Origin: an uncultured bacterium
Lineage (GTDB): Bacteria > Planctomycetota > Uabimicrobiia > Uabimicrobiales > JABWCH01
DNA: 14,952 bases
NCBI GenBank assembly: GCA_938003875.1
Contig: CALKWO010000001.1
Span: 1-14,952 of the forward strand
Reading direction: 5' to 3'
Both the position numbers and the translations under genes were made by a program. Under the pieces are notes generated by a model. That model was given only the letters and a program-made list of their open reading frames with translations. It had not been told where the DNA came from and did no database searches. This document shows, piece by piece, positions 1-10,743 of the stretch (the first letter of the stretch is position 1; every line of letters begins with the position of its first letter).

Positions 1-84
1 CGGGAACGGGAACGGGAACGGGAACAGGAACGGGAACGGGAACGGGAACGGGAACAGGAACGGGAACGGGAACGGGAACGGGAA
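1..84. repeat. Hexanucleotide tandem array with 30-bp higher-order period
   Basis: Fourteen consecutive 6-bp units are visible. Twelve are CGGGAA; units 5 (25-30) and 10 (55-60) are CAGGAA. This gives a 30-bp super-repeat of four CGGGAA plus one CAGGAA, two full copies and a third that stops after four units at 84. The array touches the window edge, so its true length is unknown. Each block holds four GGG tracts separated by AAC, which is the textbook G-quadruplex pattern on the + strand. In frame 1 it would read Arg-Glu repeats ending at TAG 88-90, so it could be the tail of an upstream gene, but nothing else supports that. Similar hexamer runs in other gaps of this window favour an intergenic microsatellite. 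Confidence 0.95.
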
Positions 85-150
85 CGATAGCCTATTATAG
101 CATAGTGAGTTACCCAAATGCATGTTTTTTAAATTATGGAAATTGTCAAT

Positions 151-155
151 AGGAG
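151..155 (+). promoter_or_regulatory. Shine-Dalgarno that fixes the methyltransferase start
   Basis: AGGAG lies 5 bases before the ATG at 161. The in-frame ATG at 122 has no purine-rich site at a suitable distance, so 161 is the better start. Confidence 0.7.
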
Positions 156-160
156 AAAAA

Positions 161-4111
<3,951 letters not shown>

Positions 4112-4114
4112 CGT

Positions 4115-4132
4115 ATTAGGTTTAGGTTTAGG
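4115..4132. repeat. Short TTTAGG hexamer run
   Basis: Three consecutive units, ATTAGG-TTTAGG-TTTAGG, begin 4 bases after the methyltransferase stop codon. The run is short and could be chance, but it is the second of three hexamer arrays in this window, each in a gap between genes. Confidence 0.6.
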
Positions 4133-4136
4133 TCAG

Positions 4137-4154
4137 TCCACTTCCTTAAGTGGA
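4137..4154 (+). promoter_or_regulatory. Small inverted repeat upstream of the export operon
   Basis: TCCACTT and AAGTGGA form a perfect 7-bp stem around a CCTT loop, 26 bases before the TolC-like start codon. No T-run follows, so it is not a classic intrinsic terminator. It may be an operator, an mRNA 5' structure, or a weak stop signal after the methyltransferase gene. Confidence 0.4.
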
Positions 4155-4180
4155 TAGCGTTATGAGAAAAGGTAAAAAAT

Positions 4181-5854
4181 ATGAAAAAAAAATTCCTCCA
4201 TTGTATTTTTTTTATCCTTTTTACAGGATGTAATTTCCATAGTTTAGAAAAACCTGTAGAATTGGAACTTTATCAAAAACGAGTTCTCCAGGAATCTCTC
4301 ACAAAAGTCCAGTTTCAAATCCAGCAAGAAACTCCTAAGACATTGTCTTCCCAGGCAAAAGAAATTTCCTTGCATGAAGATACACAAGTCAGGCAATCCC
4401 TATCTCTTTTCCCCGAAAGTAGCTTTCATAAGCTGGAAGAAATCTATGCTGCCACCATAGCCCATTCTAATAAGGTCAAAATGTATGAACAGTATCCTCT
4501 GATCCAGGAAACAAGTATTGAAGAGGCAAAAGCGGCTTTTGATCCTGTGATCTTTTTGGAAGGGCAATACGACCATAGAGATGAACCGATTGGTTCTACG
4601 CTTAAGACAGGAAATACAGGATACTTTGAGGAAGACACAGGAACGTGGAAGATCGGAGTGAAGAATAAAGTGATTACAGGGGCGCAGGTTTCGCTCTCTC
4701 AGGAATTGAAATTGCTCGATAACAATTCACAATTTACGGTTCCCAATCCCCAAAATCAGGCCAAACTGGCCTTTACCGTGTCTCAGCCTTTGCTTCGAGG
4801 AGGGGGGCTGGAATACAACCGTAGCATTGTCAAGATCGCTTTGCTAGACACGCAATCCTCTCAGCAAGAGGCATTCAAAAATATAGAATCCCATCTTATG
4901 GAAGTGACAAAAGCCTATTGGAGCCTATATCTTACCAGAGTGCATCTTGTGCAAGAGCAGAAAATGGTGAGTCGTTTGGAAAAAATTTTGCTGGAAATGC
5001 AAAATCGTTCTGCTATGGATGTCCTTCCCAACCAGATCAGTCGCGCCAGAGCCGATTTGCTAGAGGTGCAGTCTTCTATCATACGCACGAAAGGAAATCT
5101 AAGAAATTTGCAATTGCAATTGCAATCTTTGGTCAATTCTCCTGATTTTAGAAAGCCTGGAATAGAAATCATTCCCAAAGAAAACCTGACATTAGAAAAA
5201 CCCAGTCTTGACCTGAACCAATCTCTGACCATAGCACTGAAAAATCGTTCTGAAGTGAAAAAAAGCTTCCTGGAAATATGGTCTTGTGCGATTCGAGAAA
5301 AAATTGCTGAGCATGAAATCATGCCTGTCCTTAATTTGATTGCCTCAGTGAGCATAGAAGCTCTAAGAGAGAATGGCAATCCAAGAACTTTCAGTGAACA
5401 ATTTGAGGCAGGAAGACCAAGTTTCAGTGTTGGCGGTGCTTTTGAACTTCCCTGGGGCAACAGGGCTGCCAGAGCAAAGCTGGAAAAAACAGTCCAGGAA
5501 AAAAAACGCTTTATGTACCAGTTTCAGGAAGTGGTAGACCAGGTTCTGCTGGAAGTCAGAGCTGCCTATGAAGAGGTGGAGAATAGCTATTTGCAAATCC
5601 AAACAGACATCCAGGCATGCAACACCGTAGAGGAAGAGCTGGCCTTTCTGGAAAAAAGAAGCTTCATTACAGAACAAAAATTTTCTATTAACAATCTGGA
5701 ATCTCTAGGCTATTTTTTAGAGCAACTGCTGAATGCCCACAATCGTTTGCTACAAGCCCAGAAAAAAGTAGCACAAAGCATTGTGTCCTATCATATCAGT
5801 CTAGCACAGCTCAGAAGAGTCACAGGAACATTCCTGCAATATTTAGGTAAATAA
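4181..5854 (+). CDS. TolC-family outer-membrane channel lipoprotein
   Basis: Predicted outer-membrane efflux/secretion channel of 557 aa, the exit duct of a tripartite export complex. The N-terminus is a lipoprotein signal: Lys-rich start, hydrophobic core and FTGC, with Cys17 as the acylated residue and Asn at +2, which does not suggest inner-membrane retention. Residues ~18-100 are a polar linker. The OEP domain runs from about 105 to the end, with the VSQPLLRGGG signature at ~200-209 and long amphipathic helices such as those around 215-310 and 440-545, as expected for the TolC alpha-barrel. Its length is usual for the family. An AAAGG-like ribosome site lies about 8 bases before the ATG. 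It leads a co-directional operon; the next gene starts 12 bases after its stop. The specific role as exit duct for the downstream SecA/HlyD genes is inferred from this context. Confidence 0.9.
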   Translation: MKKKFLHCIFFILFTGCNFHSLEKPVELELYQKRVLQESLTKVQFQIQQETPKTLSSQAKEISLHEDTQVRQSLSLFPESSFHKLEEIYAATIAHSNKVKMYEQYPLIQETSIEEAKAAFDPVIFLEGQYDHRDEPIGSTLKTGNTGYFEEDTGTWKIGVKNKVITGAQVSLSQELKLLDNNSQFTVPNPQNQAKLAFTVSQPLLRGGGLEYNRSIVKIALLDTQSSQQEAFKNIESHLMEVTKAYWSLYLTRVHLVQEQKMVSRLEKILLEMQNRSAMDVLPNQISRARADLLEVQSSIIRTKGNLRNLQLQLQSLVNSPDFRKPGIEIIPKENLTLEKPSLDLNQSLTIALKNRSEVKKSFLEIWSCAIREKIAEHEIMPVLNLIASVSIEALRENGNPRTFSEQFEAGRPSFSVGGAFELPWGNRAARAKLEKTVQEKKRFMYQFQEVVDQVLLEVRAAYEEVENSYLQIQTDIQACNTVEEELAFLEKRSFITEQKFSINNLESLGYFLEQLLNAHNRLLQAQKKVAQSIVSYHISLAQLRRVTGTFLQYLGK

Positions 5855-5866
5855 AACAGGACTTAT

Positions 5867-8032
5867 ATGGAATATAAAGAAGATCGGAGTGTTCGGGAAA
5901 TTGGTTTGATGGCACCTCGGTTGAGGCTGGATCTGAAATTTACCTTTCAGATATATGCGAAAAAGCCCTATTATGTGATAGAAGACCCTATTTATAACCA
6001 TTTCTATCGAATAGGGTTGCGTGAATATAAATTCATGTCTTTACTGGATGGGAAAACTTCCATTTCTAAAGCTATGGAAATCGCTTCGAGAGATATGGGA
6101 AAAGATGCTCTGAATGCAAATGAAGTTTCTCAGATGATACACTGGATGTTAGAAGCACAATTGATCCAGACCAAGACATCCGTACACACGCAGCGTTTGA
6201 AGAAAATCGTGGAAAAGACAGAAAAAAAAGTGGAGCAGAGGATTAGCGATGTTATGTTTGCTAAAATTCCCTTGCTAGACCCAGACAGGTTTTTAGAATG
6301 GATCAATCCTGTGTCTCGGCATTTTTTTGGTATTTTTTCAGCGATTATCTGGTTGGGATGTTGCTTTGCAGCAATATATCTTGTATCGAGTCACTGGAAT
6401 CGTTTTTCTGCTTCAGCCGAAAAGGTTCTGGAATTGTCCAACTGGCTATGGCTCTATATTGCGTGGATTTTTCTGAAAACTGTGCATGAAATGGCTCATG
6501 GCCTTGTTTGTAAGAAATACAACGGTGCTGTCACCGAAATGGGGATTATGCTCATTGTATTTTCGCCTTTGGGCTATGTGGAAACCAGCTCTTCCTGGAA
6601 GTTCCCCTCGAAATGGCAGCGTATTCATGTTAGCATCGCTGGTATGTATGCTGAAATGTTTCTAGCCTTTATCGCTGTTTTTATATGGTCGCAAACAGAG
6701 CCTGGACTTTTGCAAAATTTTACATACAATATGGCTATCACAGCAGGGGTTTCGACTATTTTATTTAACATCAATCCCCTGATGCGTTTTGATGGATATT
6801 ATATTTTCATTGATCTTTTGGAAAGACCCAATCTGTATTCCAGAAGTTCCAGCTATCTGCTTTATCTGGCTAAGCGGTATCTTTTAGGTGTGCAAAGTAC
6901 TTTTCCTCTTTCTTCCATAAAAGAAAGAAGCTTATTAGGAGGGTACGGATTTCTCTCGTTTGTCTGGCGAATGACAATCTATACATCCTTGATCTTTGGC
7001 GTGTGTGCTTTGTTTAAAGGATTTGGGATTCTTTTGGGATTGGTGGCCTTTGTCCTTTGGGTAATTGTTCCTCTGGCTCGTCTGATCCAATATATCTTTA
7101 TCGGCAAGGATGCTGAAAAGCCTGGCATCGTTCGATTTGCTGTGATCGCTATTTGTTTTTGTACTATATCTGGTTTGCTCTTGACAAAAGTTTTTTACCA
7201 GGAAAATTTCTTTGCTCCTTGTGTTATTGTACATGAGCGAGAAGAAATCATCAGAGCCTATTGCCCTGGTTTTGTGAAGGAAATTTTCGTCGAAGAAAAG
7301 CAAAACGTAAAACCAGGAGATATGCTTTTGCAACTTTCCAATCCCAAAATAGAAGCAGAATGGAAAAAAATCCAGATCGAAATGCAATTGAGCCAGATTC
7401 GCCTGCGATCTTTTGAAATAGAAAAAGTTGCTGCTGCGCAGGTGGAAGAAGAAAAGCTGGCTTCCCTTCAAAAGAGAGCAAAAGAATTGGAAAACTATGT
7501 TTCATCGCTTTCTATCAGAGCAGGCATGGAGGGAATGGTAGTTTTTCGTAAAGTCAAAGAGAGCTTTCTGGAAAGCTATATAAAAACAGGAGAAGAGATT
7601 CTGAAAATTGTGGTACCAGATTCTAAAATTCTAATCTCTTCTGTGGATCAAAAAGACACAGCGCATTTTAAAAATAATTTACAAAGGGATGTAGAAATCA
7701 AACTCTGGGGGAGAGAAGATACCATTCAGGCAAAATTGTTCTATCTCGCTCCGAAAGGAACTACAGAAATTCCTCATCCTGCCTTATGCTTTCTAGCAGG
7801 AGGGCCATTGCCTGTGGTTCAGGCGCAGGGAAAAGAAGGAGGCTATAAACTCCTTTCTCCTTTTTTTACCGCCAAACTTAGCCTACCTGAAAAAGCTAAA
7901 AAAACTTTTAAAGCAGGCGAAATAGGCTGGATACAGGCCAAAGGCAAAGAAGAAACACTCTTAGAATATGCCTTTCGTATTTTACATAACTGGTGGCAGG
8001 ATTCCATAGAACAATACAATCTGCCTTTTTGA
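5867..8032 (+). CDS. M50-type zinc metalloprotease fused to HlyD adaptor, with PqqD-like N-terminus
   Basis: A 721-aa polytopic inner-membrane protein. Residues ~25-115 resemble the small PqqD-like winged-helix domain, with a FYRIGLREYKFMSLLDG stretch. The site-2-protease core follows: HEMAH at 207-211 gives the two His ligands and catalytic Glu208, and NPLMRFDGYY at 303-312 supplies the expected third zinc ligand, Asp309. Hydrophobic segments lie near 151-172, 190-206, 257-275, 285-302, 365-410 and 424-440. After the last one, residues ~448-640 form a biotinyl-lipoyl/HlyD arm: a first half around IIRAYCPGFVKEIFVEE, an alpha-helical hairpin at about 495-550, and a second half ending near EEILKIVVPD. 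All zinc-site residues look intact. It sits 12 bases after the TolC-like gene and 25 before the SecA-like gene. I infer that it is the inner-membrane core of the export complex, cutting or guiding cargo and contacting the channel through its periplasmic arm. Confidence 0.9.
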   Translation: MEYKEDRSVREIGLMAPRLRLDLKFTFQIYAKKPYYVIEDPIYNHFYRIGLREYKFMSLLDGKTSISKAMEIASRDMGKDALNANEVSQMIHWMLEAQLIQTKTSVHTQRLKKIVEKTEKKVEQRISDVMFAKIPLLDPDRFLEWINPVSRHFFGIFSAIIWLGCCFAAIYLVSSHWNRFSASAEKVLELSNWLWLYIAWIFLKTVHEMAHGLVCKKYNGAVTEMGIMLIVFSPLGYVETSSSWKFPSKWQRIHVSIAGMYAEMFLAFIAVFIWSQTEPGLLQNFTYNMAITAGVSTILFNINPLMRFDGYYIFIDLLERPNLYSRSSSYLLYLAKRYLLGVQSTFPLSSIKERSLLGGYGFLSFVWRMTIYTSLIFGVCALFKGFGILLGLVAFVLWVIVPLARLIQYIFIGKDAEKPGIVRFAVIAICFCTISGLLLTKVFYQENFFAPCVIVHEREEIIRAYCPGFVKEIFVEEKQNVKPGDMLLQLSNPKIEAEWKKIQIEMQLSQIRLRSFEIEKVAAAQVEEEKLASLQKRAKELENYVSSLSIRAGMEGMVVFRKVKESFLESYIKTGEEILKIVVPDSKILISSVDQKDTAHFKNNLQRDVEIKLWGREDTIQAKLFYLAPKGTTEIPHPALCFLAGGPLPVVQAQGKEGGYKLLSPFFTAKLSLPEKAKKTFKAGEIGWIQAKGKEETLLEYAFRILHNWWQDSIEQYNLPF

Positions 8033-8057
8033 TCTTGGAATAGAAAGATAGGAAAAA

Positions 8058-9956
8058 ATGAACTGGCTATCGAGCAAACTGAAGTCCCATCGCTGTTCTC
8101 TATCCAGCTTAACCAAAAGAGTCGCTCATATCAATGAACTGGAACCCTGGACAGAGAAGCTTAGCTTGCAGGAAATCCGAGAAGAATTCCAGATATTACG
8201 AAATAAAATACGCTCAGGAATTCCCCTGGAGACGCTGATAGAAAAAGCCTTTGCCCTGGTTCGGGAGATAACCAAAAGAACCCTAGGCAAAAGGCATTAT
8301 GATGTGCAACTGATGTCAGGCATTGGGCTTGTATTGGGTAATGTTGTAGAAATGGCAGCAGGGGAAGGGAAAACTATGGTGGCACTTTTGCCTGGTTGTA
8401 TGCACGGCTTAACAGGAAAAGGTGCGCATATTGTCACGGTAAACCGCTATCTGGCACAGAGAGACTTTGAATTGATGGGGCCAGTCTATAGAGAACTTGG
8501 TATTTCTGTTGGGCTGGTAAAAGAAGATGATACCCCTGATAAAAAAGCCGTGGCATACCAATCCGACGTTACTTACGGAGTTTCTTATGCCTTTGGTTTT
8601 GACTATCTACGAGACCAGCTACAATTACTTCAGCATTCTCAAAATTTCTTAGGATACAATCTTCTCAATATTTTAGAAGGAAAACCTGTCTCTTCTAGTG
8701 TATTGCAGCGCGGTCATGCCTATGCCCTGGTGGATGAAGTAGACAGCATCTTAATTGATGAAGCCAGGACACCTTTGATTATCAGCGGTCAGGCAAATGC
8801 TACTGACAAGCTAGTACACAATGCGAGGATGTATGAAGAAGCGTATCGTTTAGCAGAAAGACTCCAGCAAGGAGAAGACTACTTTTTGGAAGACCAAAAT
8901 AAAAATTTTCAATGGACACCAAAAGGTCAGGAAAAAGTCAATATACATCTTGCTACATTACGATGCGATGGTTTGAAACGTCCCTGGATTCAATATGTAG
9001 AGCAAGGAATTCGGGCAAAGCTTTTTTATCGTAAAGACAAAGACTATCTGATAGATTCCGAAAATAAAATTGTCATTGTAGATGAGTTTACAGGCCGCCG
9101 CTTTGCTGACAGAACATGGGGGGAAGGGCTTCACCAGATCATACAGGCAAAAGAAGGCGTTGCCATAACAGAAGAGCATCGCTCTGTTGCCAGAATTACA
9201 AGGCAAAGATATTTCAAGATGTATGAAGTGCTTTCGGGTATGACAGGAACAGCAGCAGGAGCAGAAAGGGAATTTGCCGAAATCTATAATCTTCCTGTAG
9301 TCCATGTTCCTTTAAGGAAACCTTCGCAGAGAAAGGTTTTTCCGCCTCGCCTGTTTGTTTCCTGGGAAGCTAAATGGAAAGCAATAGAAGAAGAAATTGT
9401 ACGGATTCACAAAACAGGGCAGCCTATATTGGTTGGAACAAGAACCATACAACAAAGCGAAGAGTGCGCCCGAAGGCTAAAGAATCTAAACCTGGAATTC
9501 CAGCTTCTCAATGCCAAACAAGATTCGGAAGAGGCAAAGATCATTGGGCAGGCAGGGGAAGAAGGCAAAATCACTATCGCTACCAATATGGCTGGAAGGG
9601 GGGCGGATATTCATATCCCCCAAGATGTTCTGGACAAAGGGGGCCTGCATGTCATTGCTGTAGAAAGGCATGAATCCCAAAGAATAGACAACCAACTCAT
9701 TGGAAGATGTGCCAGACAGGGAAATTCAGGCTCGGCACAATTTTTTACTTCCTGCGAGGACATGCTCTTTGATCTTTATGATCCCAAACTAGGGAAAAAG
9801 CTCCTTTCTCTGGCAGGAAACAAGGAAGAATTGGACTCTGCCCATTACAAGCATTTTGATAGTTTGCAGGAAAGGGTAGAAAAAGAACATCTGGCAATCC
9901 GAAAAAAAATGCTTTACTATGATAACTGGCTAGAAAAACTTATGGAGTCTTTATGA
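8058..9956 (+). CDS. Truncated SecA-like translocase ATPase
   Basis: A 632-aa SecA homologue, against about 800-900 aa for housekeeping SecA. Walker A AAGEGKT is at 100-106 (Lys105), Walker B/DEAD-type DEVD at 226-229 inside a near-canonical LVDEVDSILIDEARTPLI block, a preprotein cross-linking domain at about 240-390 including IVDEFTGRR and GLHQIIQAKEGV, then GMTGTA at ~394-399. The second nucleotide-binding fold has ATNMAGRGADIH and the motif VI arginines in GRCARQGN (Arg550, Arg553). The protein ends just after QERVEKEHLAIRKKMLYYD, the start of SecA's helical scaffold. The helical wing, two-helix finger and C-terminal zinc/SecB linker are therefore absent. The stop is genuine as read, because the next gene overlaps it by 4 bases. 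An AGGA site precedes the ATG by 4 bases. ATPase function looks intact; I infer a dedicated motor for this operon, not the general translocase. Confidence 0.9.
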   Translation: MNWLSSKLKSHRCSLSSLTKRVAHINELEPWTEKLSLQEIREEFQILRNKIRSGIPLETLIEKAFALVREITKRTLGKRHYDVQLMSGIGLVLGNVVEMAAGEGKTMVALLPGCMHGLTGKGAHIVTVNRYLAQRDFELMGPVYRELGISVGLVKEDDTPDKKAVAYQSDVTYGVSYAFGFDYLRDQLQLLQHSQNFLGYNLLNILEGKPVSSSVLQRGHAYALVDEVDSILIDEARTPLIISGQANATDKLVHNARMYEEAYRLAERLQQGEDYFLEDQNKNFQWTPKGQEKVNIHLATLRCDGLKRPWIQYVEQGIRAKLFYRKDKDYLIDSENKIVIVDEFTGRRFADRTWGEGLHQIIQAKEGVAITEEHRSVARITRQRYFKMYEVLSGMTGTAAGAEREFAEIYNLPVVHVPLRKPSQRKVFPPRLFVSWEAKWKAIEEEIVRIHKTGQPILVGTRTIQQSEECARRLKNLNLEFQLLNAKQDSEEAKIIGQAGEEGKITIATNMAGRGADIHIPQDVLDKGGLHVIAVERHESQRIDNQLIGRCARQGNSGSAQFFTSCEDMLFDLYDPKLGKKLLSLAGNKEELDSAHYKHFDSLQERVEKEHLAIRKKMLYYDNWLEKLMESL

Positions 9957-10735
9957 AAATCCTTTTATTTTGGTTACTCAGCTTCTCCTGCCTTTTGGCA
10001 GAAAACTATATTGGCTACTCGCGTCCATACCAGCAGGTAGAAGTAGCGGCAGCCAAAGCAGGAATCCTGGAAAAAATTTATGTAAAAGAAGGCGATCTTG
10101 TAGAAGAAGGAACTTTGCTTGCAGAGCTTGCCAGCCAGGAATGGGAAATCCTCTTGCGAGTCGCTATACTTCAGGCAGAAAGCCAGGGTGCAATAGAAAC
10201 TGCCAAAGCAGAATTGCAATTATACCAGGAACATGCCAAAAGGCTTTTAGCCGTCACAGACCCTAAATACATACGAGAAGCCGAAAAAAACAAAGCCATG
10301 TCGGATGTGGTGATTGCAGAAGCCAAATGGAAAATGGCGATGGAGAAACAGGCTGTGGAACGCTTAGAAATAGAAAAAATCCGCATACAGCTTGCCCAGC
10401 TCAAAATCAAAAGCCCTTTACAAGGAGTTGTCAGACAAATTCTCTATCGCCAGGGGGAACGCATCACAGATGCAAAGCCTGGAGTTTTCCAGTTGGTGCA
10501 AATAGAAAAACTTTGCGTTGTATTTTATGTGCCTTTGGCAAAGATGAACCAGATATCCTTAGGCCAAAAAGTAGATGTAGATTTTGAATACCCTGGGAAA
10601 AGGGTAGCGGGAGTGGTGGAATTCATAGACCCTGTCGCTGATTCAGCCAGTGCTACCTTAAAAATACATATTGTTGTTCCCAATAGCGAAGGCCTTCTGC
10701 AAGGAGGCATCCGTTGTAAAATCTTCTTGAAATAA
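9953..10735 (+). CDS. Small periplasmic HlyD/MFP adaptor
   Basis: A compact 260-aa membrane-fusion-type adaptor. Residues 1-16 are a signal peptide with likely cleavage after LLA16. A Cys at 13 makes a lipid anchor possible, but FSC is a poor lipobox. The first half of the barrel-sandwich (biotinyl-lipoyl) domain is ~30-62, with AKAGILEKIYVKEGDLVEEG. A helical hairpin spans ~65-148. The second lipoyl half is ~150-185, with IKSPLQGVVRQI and RQGERI. A beta-barrel domain fills ~186-260. It is short for the family and has no further C-terminal domain. Its ATG overlaps the SecA-like stop (ATGA), and a GGAG site lies inside the end of that gene, so translation is probably coupled. It presumably bridges the TolC-like channel to the inner-membrane parts. 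Confidence 0.88.
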   Translation: MKILLFWLLSFSCLLAENYIGYSRPYQQVEVAAAKAGILEKIYVKEGDLVEEGTLLAELASQEWEILLRVAILQAESQGAIETAKAELQLYQEHAKRLLAVTDPKYIREAEKNKAMSDVVIAEAKWKMAMEKQAVERLEIEKIRIQLAQLKIKSPLQGVVRQILYRQGERITDAKPGVFQLVQIEKLCVVFYVPLAKMNQISLGQKVDVDFEYPGKRVAGVVEFIDPVADSASATLKIHIVVPNSEGLLQGGIRCKIFLK

Positions 10736-10743
10736 AGGAATCT

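Noticed and set aside
1..84. CRISPR array
   Set aside because: The units are 6 bp with no unique spacers and no cas genes nearby.
1..90. Array read as an Arg-Glu-rich protein tail ending at TAG 88-90
   Set aside because: All three forward frames through the array are open, as expected of a hexamer repeat, and similar arrays occur in other gaps. The upstream sequence needed to judge it is missing.
4115..4132. Telomere-like TTTAGG repeat
   Set aside because: There are only three units, one imperfect, inside a bacterial gene cluster; nothing suggests a chromosome end.
4162..4180. ATG at 4162 as an alternative TolC-like start
   Set aside because: It is 19 bases before 4181 and so out of frame; the 4181 start gives a good lipoprotein signal.
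8058..9956. Housekeeping SecA damaged by a frameshift
   Set aside because: The next gene's start overlaps the stop in a coupled ATGA arrangement, and its sequence is a clear HlyD adaptor, not SecA's C-terminal part. The short form is probably natural.
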